A stretch of DNA of 64,000 bases, from the NCBI RefSeq assembly GCF_027533625.1, contig NZ_JAQAGZ010000010.1, forward strand, positions 124,001-188,000. The letters are read 5' to 3'. Numbering within the stretch: position 1 is the first letter of the stretch; every line of letters starts with the position of its first letter. This document shows positions 44,147-53,172 of the stretch, in pieces. This stretch comes from Paenibacillus gyeongsangnamensis. Its GTDB lineage: Bacteria; Bacillota; Bacilli; Paenibacillales; NBRC-103111. A model generated the notes under the pieces. The model was not told where the DNA came from, made no database searches, and saw only the letters and a list, made by a program, of their open reading frames with translations. The translations under genes and the position numbers were made by a program.

Positions 44147-44190
44147 AGGGCAAGAGCAGGGCAAGAGCAGGACAAGAGCAGTGCAAGAGC
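44147..44190. repeat. 11-bp tandem repeat, four copies
   Basis: Four copies of AGNNCAAGAGC in a row (AGGG, AGGG, AGGA and AGTG variants). A 13-base unit (GAGTGCGGGCAAG) appears twice just before. Confidence 0.85.
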
Positions 44191-44202
44191 AGCTGTGGGA
44201 AA

Positions 44203-44517
44203 GCGCTATTTAGCGAACTGAAGTTCAATGTTAGTGAGCGTAGGTTCATTACGGAGCTGGATAGCGTGAGAAGTAGGCGTATAGTGAACTTGGAGACGCT
44301 AGTAAGGAACCAAAGTTCGCTGCAAGAGCGCTCAGGTTCATTACAGCCATAGAAGTGAGAGGGAAGCGCCATTTAGCGAACTGGAGTTCATTACAAGTGA
44401 GCGTAGGTTCATTACGGAGCTTGGAAGCATGCGAGCAGGTTCATTTCTGCGCCGGAAAGAATGCGAATTAGGCGTAATACTCATAGTGAACTTGGGGCGC
44501 TAGTAAGTGGTTGGTGT
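44203..44517 (+). repeat. Two tandem copies of a ~160-bp GAAC/GTTC-rich repeat
   Basis: Copies start at 44203 and 44366. The first 50-60 bases of each match closely (GCGCYATTTAGCGAACTGRA... to GGTTCATTACGGAGCT) and the later part is shared less well (TAGTGAACTTGG then GCTAGTAAG). GAACTGGAGTTC forms a palindrome within the unit. A third, inverted copy lies at 55652-55730. The rest of the 724-base gap (44023-44746) holds no gene. Confidence 0.78.
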
Positions 44518-44746
44518 CGCTCTAAGTCCCATAAGGATATCCAACTATACAATCCTACCTCCCCCCAATCGCTGACAGCACATCGAACGTACATGTAAAT
44601 TTTCCTTACATAAATGACAAATTGACATTGTTCTTCCCGCTGCGGTTATGCTACAATGTGGTTCAAATTCCGGCGGTTTTCATCCGTTTCATTGCGAATG
44701 AGCCGCCGCCATGACCAACGACAGCATGTGAGCGGGAGGAACTGAC

Positions 44747-46063
44747 ATGGACTTGCGAAAGCTTCGCTTCAACGAAACACCGCTCGCGGCGCCCGGCGCG
44801 GAGCGGGACGAATACGAGCGCGATTACGCGCGGCTCATCCAGTCGCCGGCCTTCCGGCGGCTGCAGGGCAAATCGCAGGTGTTCGGAGCCGGCACAGGCG
44901 ATTATTACCGGACGCGGCTGACCCACTCGCTGGAGGTGTCGCAGATCGCCCGCGAGGTGGCACGCCGCATCGGGCGGCAGTACCGCTTCCTCGGGCGGAG
45001 GGAGCACCCCGGACTCATGCTGGTGCCGCAGGTGGTGGAGTGCGCCTCGCTGGCGCATGACCTCGGGCATCCGCCGTTCGGGCACAAGGGCGAGGAAGTG
45101 CTGAACCGGATCCTGGCGGATGAGCACGGGCTTAAATATGAAGGGAATGCGCAAAATTTCCGCATTCTGATGTTTCTGGAGAAACGCGCCGGCAGCGGCA
45201 GCGGACTGGATTTGACGGCCGCTACCTTGCTCGCGGTAAATAAATATCCGTACTGCCTGGACGAACCGGGCCGGATCAAGGGCGTATACGGCATGGAGTG
45301 GGAGTGGATCGAGCAGCTTCGAGCCAAGTGGGACATGCCGGAAGGCTGCTCGACGCTGGAGGCGCAGCTGATGGACCTCTGCGATGACATCGCCTACTCT
45401 ACCCACGACATTGAAGACGGCATCCGCGCGGGCAAAATCCAAATGAACCGCACCTTCTTCGAGGACGGCCGGCTGCTGGAGAATCTTGTTCATGAGATCG
45501 ACAGCGACGACGGCAACCTCGAGGTCGGCTGGGATCAGGTCGATATCCGGGCGATGGTGGAACGGGTGCTTGCGGACTATCTCGAGCAGTGGGAGACGAT
45601 CTATGCCGAATGCGGTAAGGAGGCGTCCCGGACGCGCCGGGAGATGAAAGCCCGCTGGGTCAGCACGTTCGCCGGGCGGGTCGGCATCATCGACGACGAT
45701 AGGAAGGGCTGGAAGCGGGTCACCTTCGTCCAGGGCGGCGAGCGGGACGTAGAGCTGCTCCGCACGATGGAAATTTTGAAGAAGCTCGCATGGGTTACGC
45801 TGATCAAGGACTTCCGCGTCCAACGGCTGCAGAAGCGAAGCGAGATCATGATCCAGCGGCTGTGGGATAGCTTCAAGCTGCAGGACAAGGGGAGACTGAT
45901 TCTTCCGCCCGACTGGATCGAGAGCTACGAGCAGCATAAGACGAAGTGGACGTGGCCGCGCTTCGTGGCCGATTACATCTCCGGAATGACGGACGCTTAT
46001 GCGGAAAAGGTCTATGCCGAGCTGTTCGCGAGCAAATCCGGCTCGATCTATGAAATGGATTGA
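44747..46063 (+). CDS. dGTP triphosphohydrolase-like HD-domain protein
   Basis: 438 aa. HD-domain nucleotide hydrolase of the Dgt group: RDYARLIQSPAFRRLQGKSQVF, then RTRLTHSLEVSQIAREVARRI (H) and SLAHDLGHPPFGHKGEEVLN (HD and H), then DLCDDIAYSTHDIEDGIRAG (final Asp). These metal-ligand residues are all present. Such enzymes cut dNTPs to nucleosides and triphosphate, which tunes nucleotide pools; not all members are specific for dGTP. ATG 44747 follows GGGAGGA. Followed by tgl on the same strand. Confidence 0.93.
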   Translation: MDLRKLRFNETPLAAPGAERDEYERDYARLIQSPAFRRLQGKSQVFGAGTGDYYRTRLTHSLEVSQIAREVARRIGRQYRFLGRREHPGLMLVPQVVECASLAHDLGHPPFGHKGEEVLNRILADEHGLKYEGNAQNFRILMFLEKRAGSGSGLDLTAATLLAVNKYPYCLDEPGRIKGVYGMEWEWIEQLRAKWDMPEGCSTLEAQLMDLCDDIAYSTHDIEDGIRAGKIQMNRTFFEDGRLLENLVHEIDSDDGNLEVGWDQVDIRAMVERVLADYLEQWETIYAECGKEASRTRREMKARWVSTFAGRVGIIDDDRKGWKRVTFVQGGERDVELLRTMEILKKLAWVTLIKDFRVQRLQKRSEIMIQRLWDSFKLQDKGRLILPPDWIESYEQHKTKWTWPRFVADYISGMTDAYAEKVYAELFASKSGSIYEMD

Positions 46064-46166
46064 TGGTCTGCGCAGGCTTTTCCCCCGCATATAATGCCTA
46101 GGAGGCAGAGGGCTTATTAGACTGGAACCGTTCAGCCCGCTGCAGCCGAAGGAGGGGGTTACGGCG

Positions 46167-46988
46167 ATGATCATCTTGCCGGAAGGCAGCGAATCGGTCG
46201 ATCCGAGCGCCTGGTCTGCGGTCGAGCGTGAGGTGTATGAACAGAAGATGCATAGCGTCAAGCCTTATCAATATGAATCGGCGGACGCTCTCCGGTTCGA
46301 GCTGAAGCTTAGAGCGGCCATCGTAGAGGCAGCCATTGATTTGAGCCGGACACCGGTAATGTTCGCGTCGTTCAAGAGTTCCAGATGCAATCCGCGCTAC
46401 TGGAAGCGGACGGACGAAGGCGGCTTCATGCTTCTGCCCGGCGTGGAGTCGTCCGCGGCGATCTACGATATTTACCGGAACGGCAGGCTGTACGCGTTCG
46501 AGTGCGCGACGGCCATCATTATCGTGCTGTATAAAGGGGTGCTGGAGACGATCGGTTCGGCCAGCTTCAGCCGGGTGTTCGGCAACCTGTATCTGCATTC
46601 CTGGAATCACGATAACGACCTGCAGCTGATAACCGAGTACGGCAAGCAGGAGGCGTTCCCGGGGGATGCGCAATATTTTAAAAACCCGGACATCGATCCC
46701 AGATACCCGCAGTGGCAGGGCGAGAACGTCATCAAGCTGCCGCAGGGTAATTATTACGGGCACGGCATCGGCATCCGAAAAGCGGACGCGATCATCGCGA
46801 AGCTCAACACTTTTCGAAAAGCGGGAAGCAAGGTATCCGCCAGGCTGCTGGACGAAGCGACGTACCCGAACTTCTTTTACATCCAGCAAGCGGCCGTCTC
46901 CGGTCCCGGACTCCCGCTGCTCCCGTTCCCCCCGCCTTCCCGCTCGGTTGTCGGCCGCATCGGGAAGCGAACCTACATTTACGTGTGA
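46167..46988 (+). CDS. tgl: Spore-coat protein-glutamine gamma-glutamyltransferase Tgl
   Basis: About 273 aa. Cross-links spore-coat proteins through glutamyl-lysine bonds. The active-site region FECATAIIIVLYKGVL carries the catalytic Cys113 preceded by Glu112, and LYLHSWNHDNDLQL and NYYGHGIGI match the family. B. subtilis Tgl has about 245 residues, so this form is slightly longer, with a Pro-rich tail (LPLLPFPPPSRS). ATG 46167 has GGAGGG upstream. A terminator follows at 47003. Confidence 0.95.
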   Translation: MIILPEGSESVDPSAWSAVEREVYEQKMHSVKPYQYESADALRFELKLRAAIVEAAIDLSRTPVMFASFKSSRCNPRYWKRTDEGGFMLLPGVESSAAIYDIYRNGRLYAFECATAIIIVLYKGVLETIGSASFSRVFGNLYLHSWNHDNDLQLITEYGKQEAFPGDAQYFKNPDIDPRYPQWQGENVIKLPQGNYYGHGIGIRKADAIIAKLNTFRKAGSKVSARLLDEATYPNFFYIQQAAVSGPGLPLLPFPPPSRSVVGRIGKRTYIYV

Positions 46989-47002
46989 CGGCAAGTAAGG
47001 CG

Positions 47003-47030
47003 CACGATTCCTCGTGGAATCGTGTTTTTT
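47003..47030 (+). terminator. Intrinsic terminator after tgl
   Basis: A 9-bp perfect stem CACGATTCC/GGAATCGTG around TCGT, followed by six T. Confidence 0.93.
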
Positions 47031-47102
47031 GCATTGGGCAGGGCGAATGTGCAGTCTGGAGCAGGCCTTCACCCATAAGCTGTTATGGAGGTGAGCCAGC
47101 AG

Positions 47103-48302
47103 ATGATTATACAAGGAAAGAAGAAAAGGGTACAACTTGGCCGAAACCGGCATACGGCCGTCATCGTCCAATTCAAAAAGGGCTTCGTGTTTGACAAGCA
47201 TTGGCACCGGGTAAAAAGAGAGATCCATCCTCATAAGACCGGTTCTCCCGTTCATTTACCCTTGATCCGTTCGGTGGCCGTAACCGTACCGCGGGAGGCG
47301 ATTAGCAAGCTGTACCGGTGCAAGCACGTGTACCGTGTATTTCCTGACCGTAAACGGCGGATGCTGCTGGATATCGCGACCCCGGCCATCGGCGCGTCGG
47401 CGGCGCAAGCGGCGGGCCTGACGGGCCGAGGGGTCGGCATCGCCATTATCGATACGGGGGTGTATCCGCATCCCGACTTGACCCGCCCGGCGAACCGGAT
47501 CGCCGCGTTCAAGGATTTCGTCGGCGGGCGGACGAAAGCTTACGACGACAACGGCCACGGCACGCACTGCGCGGGGGATGCCGCCGGGAACGGCTTCTCG
47601 TCCGGCGGACGCTACCGCGGCCCCGCGCCGCAGGCGCGTATCATCGGCGTTAAGGTGCTTGACGCGCAGGGTACCGGCTACGACTCCACGATCATTCGCG
47701 GCATCGATTGGTGTATCCGCAACCGGAAGCGCTACGGCATCCGGATCGCTTCGCTCTCACTGGGCGGGCCCGCGCCGGGCTCCTGCGGGCAGGACCCGCT
47801 CTGCCAGGCGGTGAACCGCGCCGTTCGGCGAGGGCTCGTGATCGTGGCGGCCGCAGGCAACGAAGGCCCTCGCCCGGGTACGATCTCCTCGCCAGGCACG
47901 AGCCCGCTTGCGATCACCGCAGGCGCCGCGGACGACCGCCGAAGCGTTCGCCCGCTCGCGGAGCGCGTCGCGGGCTTCTCCTCGCGCGGTCCGGCGAAGG
48001 GCGGGGCCATGAAGCCCGATCTCGTCGCTCCCGGCGTCGGCATCGTCTCGCTGCGGGTACCTGGTTCCGTACTGGACCGGCTGCTGCCGTCGGCCCGGCG
48101 CGGACGGCGGTATTTTGCGCTGTCCGGCACAAGCATGGCTACCCCTCTTACGGCGGGAGCCGCCGCCCAGCTGCTGCAGCGTTATCCCGGCCTGACGCCC
48201 GCGGGGGTTAAGCGGTTGCTGAAGCGGCATGCGATCCGTTTGGGCCGGCCCATGAACGCGCAGGGCAGCGGGCTGCTCAATATGAGGTTCCTTAAGCATT
48301 AA
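47103..48302 (+). CDS. Subtilisin-family (S8) serine peptidase, AprX-like
   Basis: About 399 aa. Complete triad: Asp117 in AIIDTGVYPHPD, His155 in DDNGHGTHCAG and Ser344 in LSGTSMATP, plus the oxyanion Asn in AAAGNEGP. The N-terminal ~90 residues look like a propeptide with a basic character. There is no obvious signal peptide, as in intracellular or AprX-type subtilases. ATG 47103 is chosen because GGAGGTGA lies eight bases upstream. It follows the tgl terminator, so a separate transcript is likely. Confidence 0.93.
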   Translation: MIIQGKKKRVQLGRNRHTAVIVQFKKGFVFDKHWHRVKREIHPHKTGSPVHLPLIRSVAVTVPREAISKLYRCKHVYRVFPDRKRRMLLDIATPAIGASAAQAAGLTGRGVGIAIIDTGVYPHPDLTRPANRIAAFKDFVGGRTKAYDDNGHGTHCAGDAAGNGFSSGGRYRGPAPQARIIGVKVLDAQGTGYDSTIIRGIDWCIRNRKRYGIRIASLSLGGPAPGSCGQDPLCQAVNRAVRRGLVIVAAAGNEGPRPGTISSPGTSPLAITAGAADDRRSVRPLAERVAGFSSRGPAKGGAMKPDLVAPGVGIVSLRVPGSVLDRLLPSARRGRRYFALSGTSMATPLTAGAAAQLLQRYPGLTPAGVKRLLKRHAIRLGRPMNAQGSGLLNMRFLKH

Positions 48303-48388
48303 GGAGCACGTATGTAAACGACTGGAAAAGACCAAGCTAATCTATACGCGTATTCTTGCATTCTGATCGAAAGCCGGTGACTTTCTTC

Positions 48389-49627
48389 ATGCTGCGAAAC
48401 ACCCCCCAATCGCTTCTGCCGATCGCCTCCGCGCTGCCGGCTCTAGTAACGTTCCTTCTGCTGACCGGATGCTCAGGCCAGGGCTCTCCCGGGACGGAAG
48501 GCACGGCGAAGCCGCAGGCCCCGCCGTCCGATCCGGTTCGGGAACGCCTCACTTCGCTTACGCTGGACCAGAAGCTGGGTCAGCTCCTGATTGCGGGCAT
48601 AGACGGAGACCGGATTACCGGCGACATGGAATCGCTGATCAAGAACGATGATGCGGGAGGCATTATTTTTTACAAGGATAATTTGAAAAGCCCGGCTCAG
48701 GCGCTGCAGCTGTTCAATGCTCTTAAGGAAGCGAACAAAGGCAGCTCCGTACCGCTCTGGCTGAGCCTGGACGAAGAGGGCGGGCGAGTGAGCCGCATGC
48801 CGGGGGAGCTGGTCAAGATGCCGTCCGCCCGCACGATCGGACTTACCGACAACCGTGACGCTTCCTACGGGGTCGGTCGGGCTTTGGGCGGGGAGCTGTC
48901 GGCCTTCGGGCTGAACCTGAATTTTGCTCCGGTGCTGGACGTGAACAGCAATCCGAACAACCCGGTGATCGGCGACCGCTCGTTCGGGGCGGATGCGGCC
49001 GTCGTAGGACGCAACGGTACGGCGGAGCTGCAGGGTCTGCAGTCGCAGGGTGTCATCCCCGTGGTAAAGCATTTTCCCGGACACGGAGATACCTCGGTCG
49101 ACTCCCACATCGGCCTGCCTGTGCTCCAGCATGACTTGACCCGGCTGCGTTCGCTGGAGCTGAAGCCGTTCGCCGAAGCGATCCGCGGGGGCGCGGATGC
49201 GGTGATGGTGGCGCATATCCTGCTTCCGAAGCTGGACCCTGAGAACCCGGCATCCTTCTCCAAGCCGGTGATCACGGATCTGCTCCGCAAGGAGCTCGGA
49301 TTCGGAGGTGTGGTGATGACCGACGATTTGACGATGGGAGCCGTTGTGAAGAAGTACGAGCTCGGTGAAGCCGCCGTCCGTTCGTTGGAAGCGGGGGGCG
49401 ACGTGCTGTTGGTAGGGCACGGCTATGATTTGGAGCGTCAGGCGCTGCAGGCTGTGAAGGAGGCGGTCCGTTCAGGCCGGCTGACGGAGCGTCGGATCGA
49501 TGAGAGTGTGTACCGGATCCTGCAGCTTAAAGCGAAGTACAAGCTGACGGACGAACCGAAGGGGCAGGTGGAAATCGCGAGAGTTAATGAAGCCTTGAAG
49601 CAGGCGGTGCAGGGGCTGAAGTCTTAG
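48389..49627 (+). CDS. nagZ: Beta-N-acetylhexosaminidase NagZ (GH3), lipoprotein
   Basis: About 412 aa. Start ATG 48389 (GGTGA upstream) gives a lipoprotein signal with lipobox LTGC (Cys about residue 29) and a Pro/Gly linker. The GH3 barrel includes LSLDEEGGRVSRM, NFAPVLDVNSNP, the NagZ-type KHFPGHGDTSVDSH loop with the catalytic His-Asp pair, and MTDDLTMGAV with the nucleophile Asp. In Gram-positive bacteria NagZ releases GlcNAc from muropeptides outside the cell for recycling. No muramidase or amidase gene is adjacent. Confidence 0.94.
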   Translation: MLRNTPQSLLPIASALPALVTFLLLTGCSGQGSPGTEGTAKPQAPPSDPVRERLTSLTLDQKLGQLLIAGIDGDRITGDMESLIKNDDAGGIIFYKDNLKSPAQALQLFNALKEANKGSSVPLWLSLDEEGGRVSRMPGELVKMPSARTIGLTDNRDASYGVGRALGGELSAFGLNLNFAPVLDVNSNPNNPVIGDRSFGADAAVVGRNGTAELQGLQSQGVIPVVKHFPGHGDTSVDSHIGLPVLQHDLTRLRSLELKPFAEAIRGGADAVMVAHILLPKLDPENPASFSKPVITDLLRKELGFGGVVMTDDLTMGAVVKKYELGEAAVRSLEAGGDVLLVGHGYDLERQALQAVKEAVRSGRLTERRIDESVYRILQLKAKYKLTDEPKGQVEIARVNEALKQAVQGLKS

Positions 49628-50040
49628 CAGGATTTGGGCACACGGCTGTGGAAAAGAAAATGAGCATGACCGCAAGAGGACAGGCGCTTGCAGGTAGAAC
49701 GAAGAAGATGCCCGGAAGGCCGGGCGGCGAGGAGTTCAAGGGAAGCGATGAACAGGGGCGGGCTTCCGGATTAGCCGGGAGGGGCTGGTAAATTCAGCCG
49801 TAACGGTGAATGCCGGTCAACCGTACTGGGGCTAACCGCGATCCTGTCCGAAGCGGGCCGAGACGCGGGCGGGCGGCGCACGCCGGCGTTTTCAAGGTGC
49901 GTTCCCGCCGTTCGTCATCTCTATGAAGCTTGATAGCATAAAATGGGGCCGAAGCAGGAATGCTTCTTCTGACAAGCTGCGCATTGCGCTTAAGCAAGAG
50001 CTGCGCTAAAGTGGTACTAGCCCGTTTCCCTTCCCCTGAA
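49628..50040. other. Intergenic region, no gene seen
   Basis: About 413 bases between nagZ and the end of the MFS gene (minus strand). GC-rich without a convincing frame or ribosome site. I see no strong terminator after nagZ. Confidence 0.4.
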
Positions 50041-50090
50041 CCCGTCCCGCCGGTCAACCGGAAGGGGCTTTCGCCCCGGAGCGGGACGGG
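50041..50090. other. Long GC-rich hairpin over the 3' end of the MFS gene
   Basis: CCCGTCCCGC pairs perfectly with GCGGGACGGG, and inside it GGGGC pairs with GCCCC around TTTC. It spans the MFS stop codon (50054-50056) and its last coding residues. There is no T-run, so it may be a stability or termination element of unusual type. Confidence 0.6.
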
Positions 50091-51439
50091 CGGGGCATAC
50101 GCAGCGTGAGCGCGAGCATCAGAACGCCGATGACGGCGCACACCCAAGCCATGCTGTGCAGATGATGGGTTGTGATCTGTTTGCCGAACAGGGCGGCCAG
50201 CAGGCTGGAGGACAGAATGGTCCCCATGAATCGGGACGTCATGAACAATCCGGAGGCAATGCCGGTTTCCGCTTTGGATACGAAATCGTACAGGGCCGTC
50301 TGCATGCCGAGATTATTAAAGCCGTTGCTGATGCCGAGCACGGACAATACGAGGAAGATGGCTATGGCGCTCGACCGGTCTTGAATCGTCAGCAGCAGCA
50401 GCGTGCCGGCAATAACGGTAACAGTGCCCAGCAGCAGCGCGGGCTTCGAGCCGCTCCGGTCGATCCAGCGTCCGGCAAGCGGCGTGATGAAGACGCCGAA
50501 ACCGGCAATCGACAGCATGACGATGCCCGTCTGCTGCGCATCCATTTGCTGGACATGCTGCAGATAGGATGGAATGCCGAACATGATGGAATAGAAGACG
50601 ATGTTCACCAGGATGAACTGCACATAAATGAGCGTGACATTAACATGCTTCTTCAGGAAAGCGACGTCGATAAACGGCTGGCTCTTGCGTAGCTCGAACC
50701 GGTAGAAGAATACGGATAGCACGGCGCTGGCGAGAAGCTTCCATAGGGTGAAGCCGTCCTGAAAGGACAAGAAGAACAGCAGCCACGTGAAGATCGTAAC
50801 GGAGAAGAAGACCACGCCTGCCCAGTCCATGCCGGTCGTACCCGCGGATCGCTTCGGATCGGACGGGAACAGCTTCCAGGCCAAGACGAAGGAAGCGATA
50901 ATGAACGGGAAATTAAACAGGAAGATGAAGGGCCAGTCCCCGTAATGGACGAGAAAGCCTCCGAGTGACGGCCCGAAGGCGGCCGAGGTCGAGGAGAAGA
51001 TGGATAGAATGCCGAGCGCACGCGCTTGATTGGAAGTAATCTGTGCGCGTATAATGCCCATGCCGGCGGGAAACATGGCCGAGCTGCCGATCGCTTGAAT
51101 GATGCGGAAGCCGATCAGCCATCCGAAGCCCGGGGATAACGGGGCCAGGCAAGACGATAGGGTTACAAGAATTAAGCCGAGCATAAAGACCCGTTTGCGT
51201 CCGAACAAATCGCTCCACTTGCCCATGATAGGTTGTCCGACCGCACTGGCTAGGTAATAAGTGGAAATGAGCCAGGAGATATCGGCAAAGGCAAGATGGA
51301 ACTCCTCTTGAAGCCGCGGCAAGGCGACGGAGATCATGGAGGTGTTCAGCGGGTTAAGCAGTGTACCGAGCGCAACGGCGGTAATCAGAAGCGTTTCGGT
51401 TCGTTTGTTTCGGGCCGGTACGGTTTCCAGGGGGATCAC
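50054..51439 (-). CDS. MFS transporter (DHA2-type, 14-TM-like drug exporter)
   Basis: 461 aa, many hydrophobic segments. The N-terminus LLITAVALGTLLNPLNTSMISVALP is a C-type motif region and the A motif is seen as GKWSDLFGRKRVFMLGL, with FRIIQAIGSSAMFPAGMGIIR after. These fit the DHA2 multidrug group (QacA/EmrB-like), although the length is nearer 12 than 14 helices. Start GTG 51439 is used, but it overlaps AAAGAGGTG and the true start is uncertain. No regulator is adjacent. Confidence 0.88.
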   Translation of the reverse strand: MIPLETVPARNKRTETLLITAVALGTLLNPLNTSMISVALPRLQEEFHLAFADISWLISTYYLASAVGQPIMGKWSDLFGRKRVFMLGLILVTLSSCLAPLSPGFGWLIGFRIIQAIGSSAMFPAGMGIIRAQITSNQARALGILSIFSSTSAAFGPSLGGFLVHYGDWPFIFLFNFPFIIASFVLAWKLFPSDPKRSAGTTGMDWAGVVFFSVTIFTWLLFFLSFQDGFTLWKLLASAVLSVFFYRFELRKSQPFIDVAFLKKHVNVTLIYVQFILVNIVFYSIMFGIPSYLQHVQQMDAQQTGIVMLSIAGFGVFITPLAGRWIDRSGSKPALLLGTVTVIAGTLLLLTIQDRSSAIAIFLVLSVLGISNGFNNLGMQTALYDFVSKAETGIASGLFMTSRFMGTILSSSLLAALFGKQITTHHLHSMAWVCAVIGVLMLALTLRMPRPSRSGAKAPSG

Positions 51440-51503
51440 CTCTTTTTAACGATTACTATATCAGAAAGAAATGGCAAAATCAGCACATGCAGGGGGGATG
51501 ACG

Positions 51504-52700
51504 ATGAGTGAGGGTGAAGAACCGATGCGCCTATTGGTGCTGTCGGGCGATTTTGGCGACGGGCACAAGCAAGCGGCCGTAGCGCTCCGCGAAGCTTGCG
51601 GAGCTCAAGGGCAGCGGATGCAGGCGGATATCGTGGATTTTACGCAGCAGGTCTATCCCCGTCTGCACCCGGTAATGCGGTATAGCTTCCTGAAGGGTGT
51701 GGAGAAGCTGCCGTCCGTTTATGGCTACTTCTTTCATCGTACGCGGCATACCGAGGGCTTGTCCGCGCCGTTTCGCATGTTCCTAGAGCTGGGCTTAGGC
51801 AGATTGGCCGCGCTTATCGAGGAGAGATCCCCCGATGCGGTTATCTGCACGTTTCCGCTGGCCGCTGCGGCGGTTTCCCTGCTCAAGGAGCGCGGGCAGC
51901 TGAAAGTGCCGCTCGTCACGGTCATTACCGACCACACGGATCACAGTCTCTGGATGAATCCGGGGACCGATCTGTATTTAACCGGATCCGCAGAAGCGGC
52001 GGCAGCGCTGCGTCGGCGCGGCGTGCATCAATCGGCGGTTCGGGTCACGGGCATTCCGGTGCGTCCGCGCTTCGGGGAGCCGGGTGAGCGGGACGCGCTG
52101 CGGAGACGGTTCGGGCTCCGGCCCGAGCTGCCCGTCGTGCTCGTCATGGGCGGAGGAAGCGGGATGCTGGCGAAGGAGGTACGGAGGCTGCTGCGGTCGG
52201 AGGGGCTGTATGAACGGCTGCAGCTGGTGCTGATTTGCGGCAGCAATGAAGGACTTCGTACGGATTTCGAGAGGGCGGCTCGGGGCTGGCCTCCCGACCG
52301 GGTGTTCGTGCTGGGCTATGTGGAGGAGATCCACGAGTGGATGGCCGCCGCCGATCTGCTCTTGACGAAGCCAGGGGGCCTCACCACGACGGAGGCCGTC
52401 ACGATGGGCCTCCCGATGCTGCTGGTGAAGCCGATCCCGGGGCAGGAGGAAGACAATGCCGAGGTGCTGGTGAAGGCCGGCGTGGCAGCTAGAGCCTCGG
52501 ATGCGCGCGGGCTGCGGGAGCAGCTGCTGGAGCTGCTGGGGCATCCGGACGCGCTTGAACGGATGCGGACGGAGGCGCTCCGCATCCGCCCGGTCCGGTC
52601 GGCGGAACGGGCGCTGGAGTCGATCGCCCAGCTGCTGGTGGAGACTCGTCTGCTAGCGGAGCCGGAATTGGAGCCTGCGGCGGCTCTCCGCGTGCAATAG
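51504..52700 (+). CDS. GT28-family glycosyltransferase (MGDG-synthase-like)
   Basis: About 398 aa. N-terminal domain of the monogalactosyldiacylglycerol synthase type (LLVLSGDFGDGHKQAAVALREA, then the His/Asp-rich ITDHTDHSLW), and a C-terminal GT-B nucleotide-sugar domain with VLVMGGGSGM, VLGYVEEIHEWMAAADLLLTKPGGLTTTEAVTMGLP. The PGGLTTTEA segment binds the sugar nucleotide. Relatives make diglucosyl or galactosyl diacylglycerol (UgtP-like), so it is a likely membrane-lipid glycosyltransferase; the sugar is not determined. ATG 51504 follows GGGGGG with spacing six. Divergent from the MFS gene. Confidence 0.9.
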   Translation: MSEGEEPMRLLVLSGDFGDGHKQAAVALREACGAQGQRMQADIVDFTQQVYPRLHPVMRYSFLKGVEKLPSVYGYFFHRTRHTEGLSAPFRMFLELGLGRLAALIEERSPDAVICTFPLAAAAVSLLKERGQLKVPLVTVITDHTDHSLWMNPGTDLYLTGSAEAAAALRRRGVHQSAVRVTGIPVRPRFGEPGERDALRRRFGLRPELPVVLVMGGGSGMLAKEVRRLLRSEGLYERLQLVLICGSNEGLRTDFERAARGWPPDRVFVLGYVEEIHEWMAAADLLLTKPGGLTTTEAVTMGLPMLLVKPIPGQEEDNAEVLVKAGVAARASDARGLREQLLELLGHPDALERMRTEALRIRPVRSAERALESIAQLLVETRLLAEPELEPAAALRVQ

Positions 52701-52746
52701 AAAAACCGCAGCTCCCCGGCGTCCGTGCCGGGGAGCTGCGGTTTTT
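52701..52746. terminator. Strong terminator between convergent genes
   Basis: A 20-base stem (starts AAAAACCGCAGCTCCCCGGC) with a 6-base loop and T-rich ends on both strands. Confidence 0.95.
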
Positions 52747-52754
52747 AGCTTTTT

Positions 52755-52940
52755 TCAGGCCGGATCGGCATCGGACGGGGGAGTAGCGGGCGTAACCGGA
52801 CTTAAGGGGTAGAACGTCAATCCTTTGCATTTCGGACAGGTGTTGCTGTAGCAGTCGGCCAATTCTTCCATCGTCTCGCCGCAGGTGTCGCAGGCTTTCA
52901 GGGGCAGGGCGTCATAAAACTCGCTTGTGTTCATGAGCAC
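52755..52940 (-). CDS. YhfH-family small zinc-ribbon-like protein
   Basis: 61 aa. Two CxxC pairs (CDTCGE at residues 17-22 and CPKC about residue 35-38, with a further Cys at YSNTC) in the order of the YhfH family: EFYDALPLKACDTCGETMEELADCYSNTCPKC. YhfH members are short (about 45 aa); here a Pro/Thr-rich tail is added. Start GTG 52940 with GAGGAGG seven bases upstream, or ATG 52934. Probably zinc-binding; function unknown. Confidence 0.8.
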   Translation of the reverse strand: MLMNTSEFYDALPLKACDTCGETMEELADCYSNTCPKCKGLTFYPLSPVTPATPPSDADPA

Positions 52941-53143
52941 GGAAATCCCTCCTCAAACGTTTTTACGAGGGGAAAAACTGCTTCGCAAGCCAAGGCCTTT
53001 CCCCACGGGATGTGCGGCGGTCGTTACGGCGACAAGAGGCGAGTACTGAGATATTATCTCTACTATACGCTATCGGGGGACAAAATGTAAGCGCTTCTTT
53101 AGTTTTCCGCCGTTGTCCGGTAACTTCATGGACCTGCTTGTCT

Positions 53144-53172
53144 TTGTCCTTGAAGAGGCTTGGAGGTATAAT
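53144..53172 (+). promoter_or_regulatory. Sigma-A-type promoter with no gene assigned
   Basis: TTGTCC at 53144-53149 and a perfect TATAAT at 53167-53172 with a 17-base spacer. Downstream are about 180 bases without a clear gene; GAAGGCGGCTTCC plus seven T at 53208-53227 could end a short RNA. The 440 bases from 52941 to 53380 otherwise hold only the nitroreductase promoter. Confidence 0.5.

Noticed and set aside
44125..44195. Possible CRISPR array
   Set aside because: Units are 11-13 bases in direct contact with no spacers, and there are no cas genes.
44663..46261. Long minus-strand frame (532 codons)
   Set aside because: Antisense to the dGTPase gene, whose HD motifs are intact. The product has no recognisable domain.
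46098..47255. Minus-strand frame opposite tgl
   Set aside because: tgl is well conserved; this frame is its shadow.
49794..50147. Minus-strand frame of 117 codons after nagZ
   Set aside because: No ribosome site or domain, and it overlaps the end of the MFS gene.
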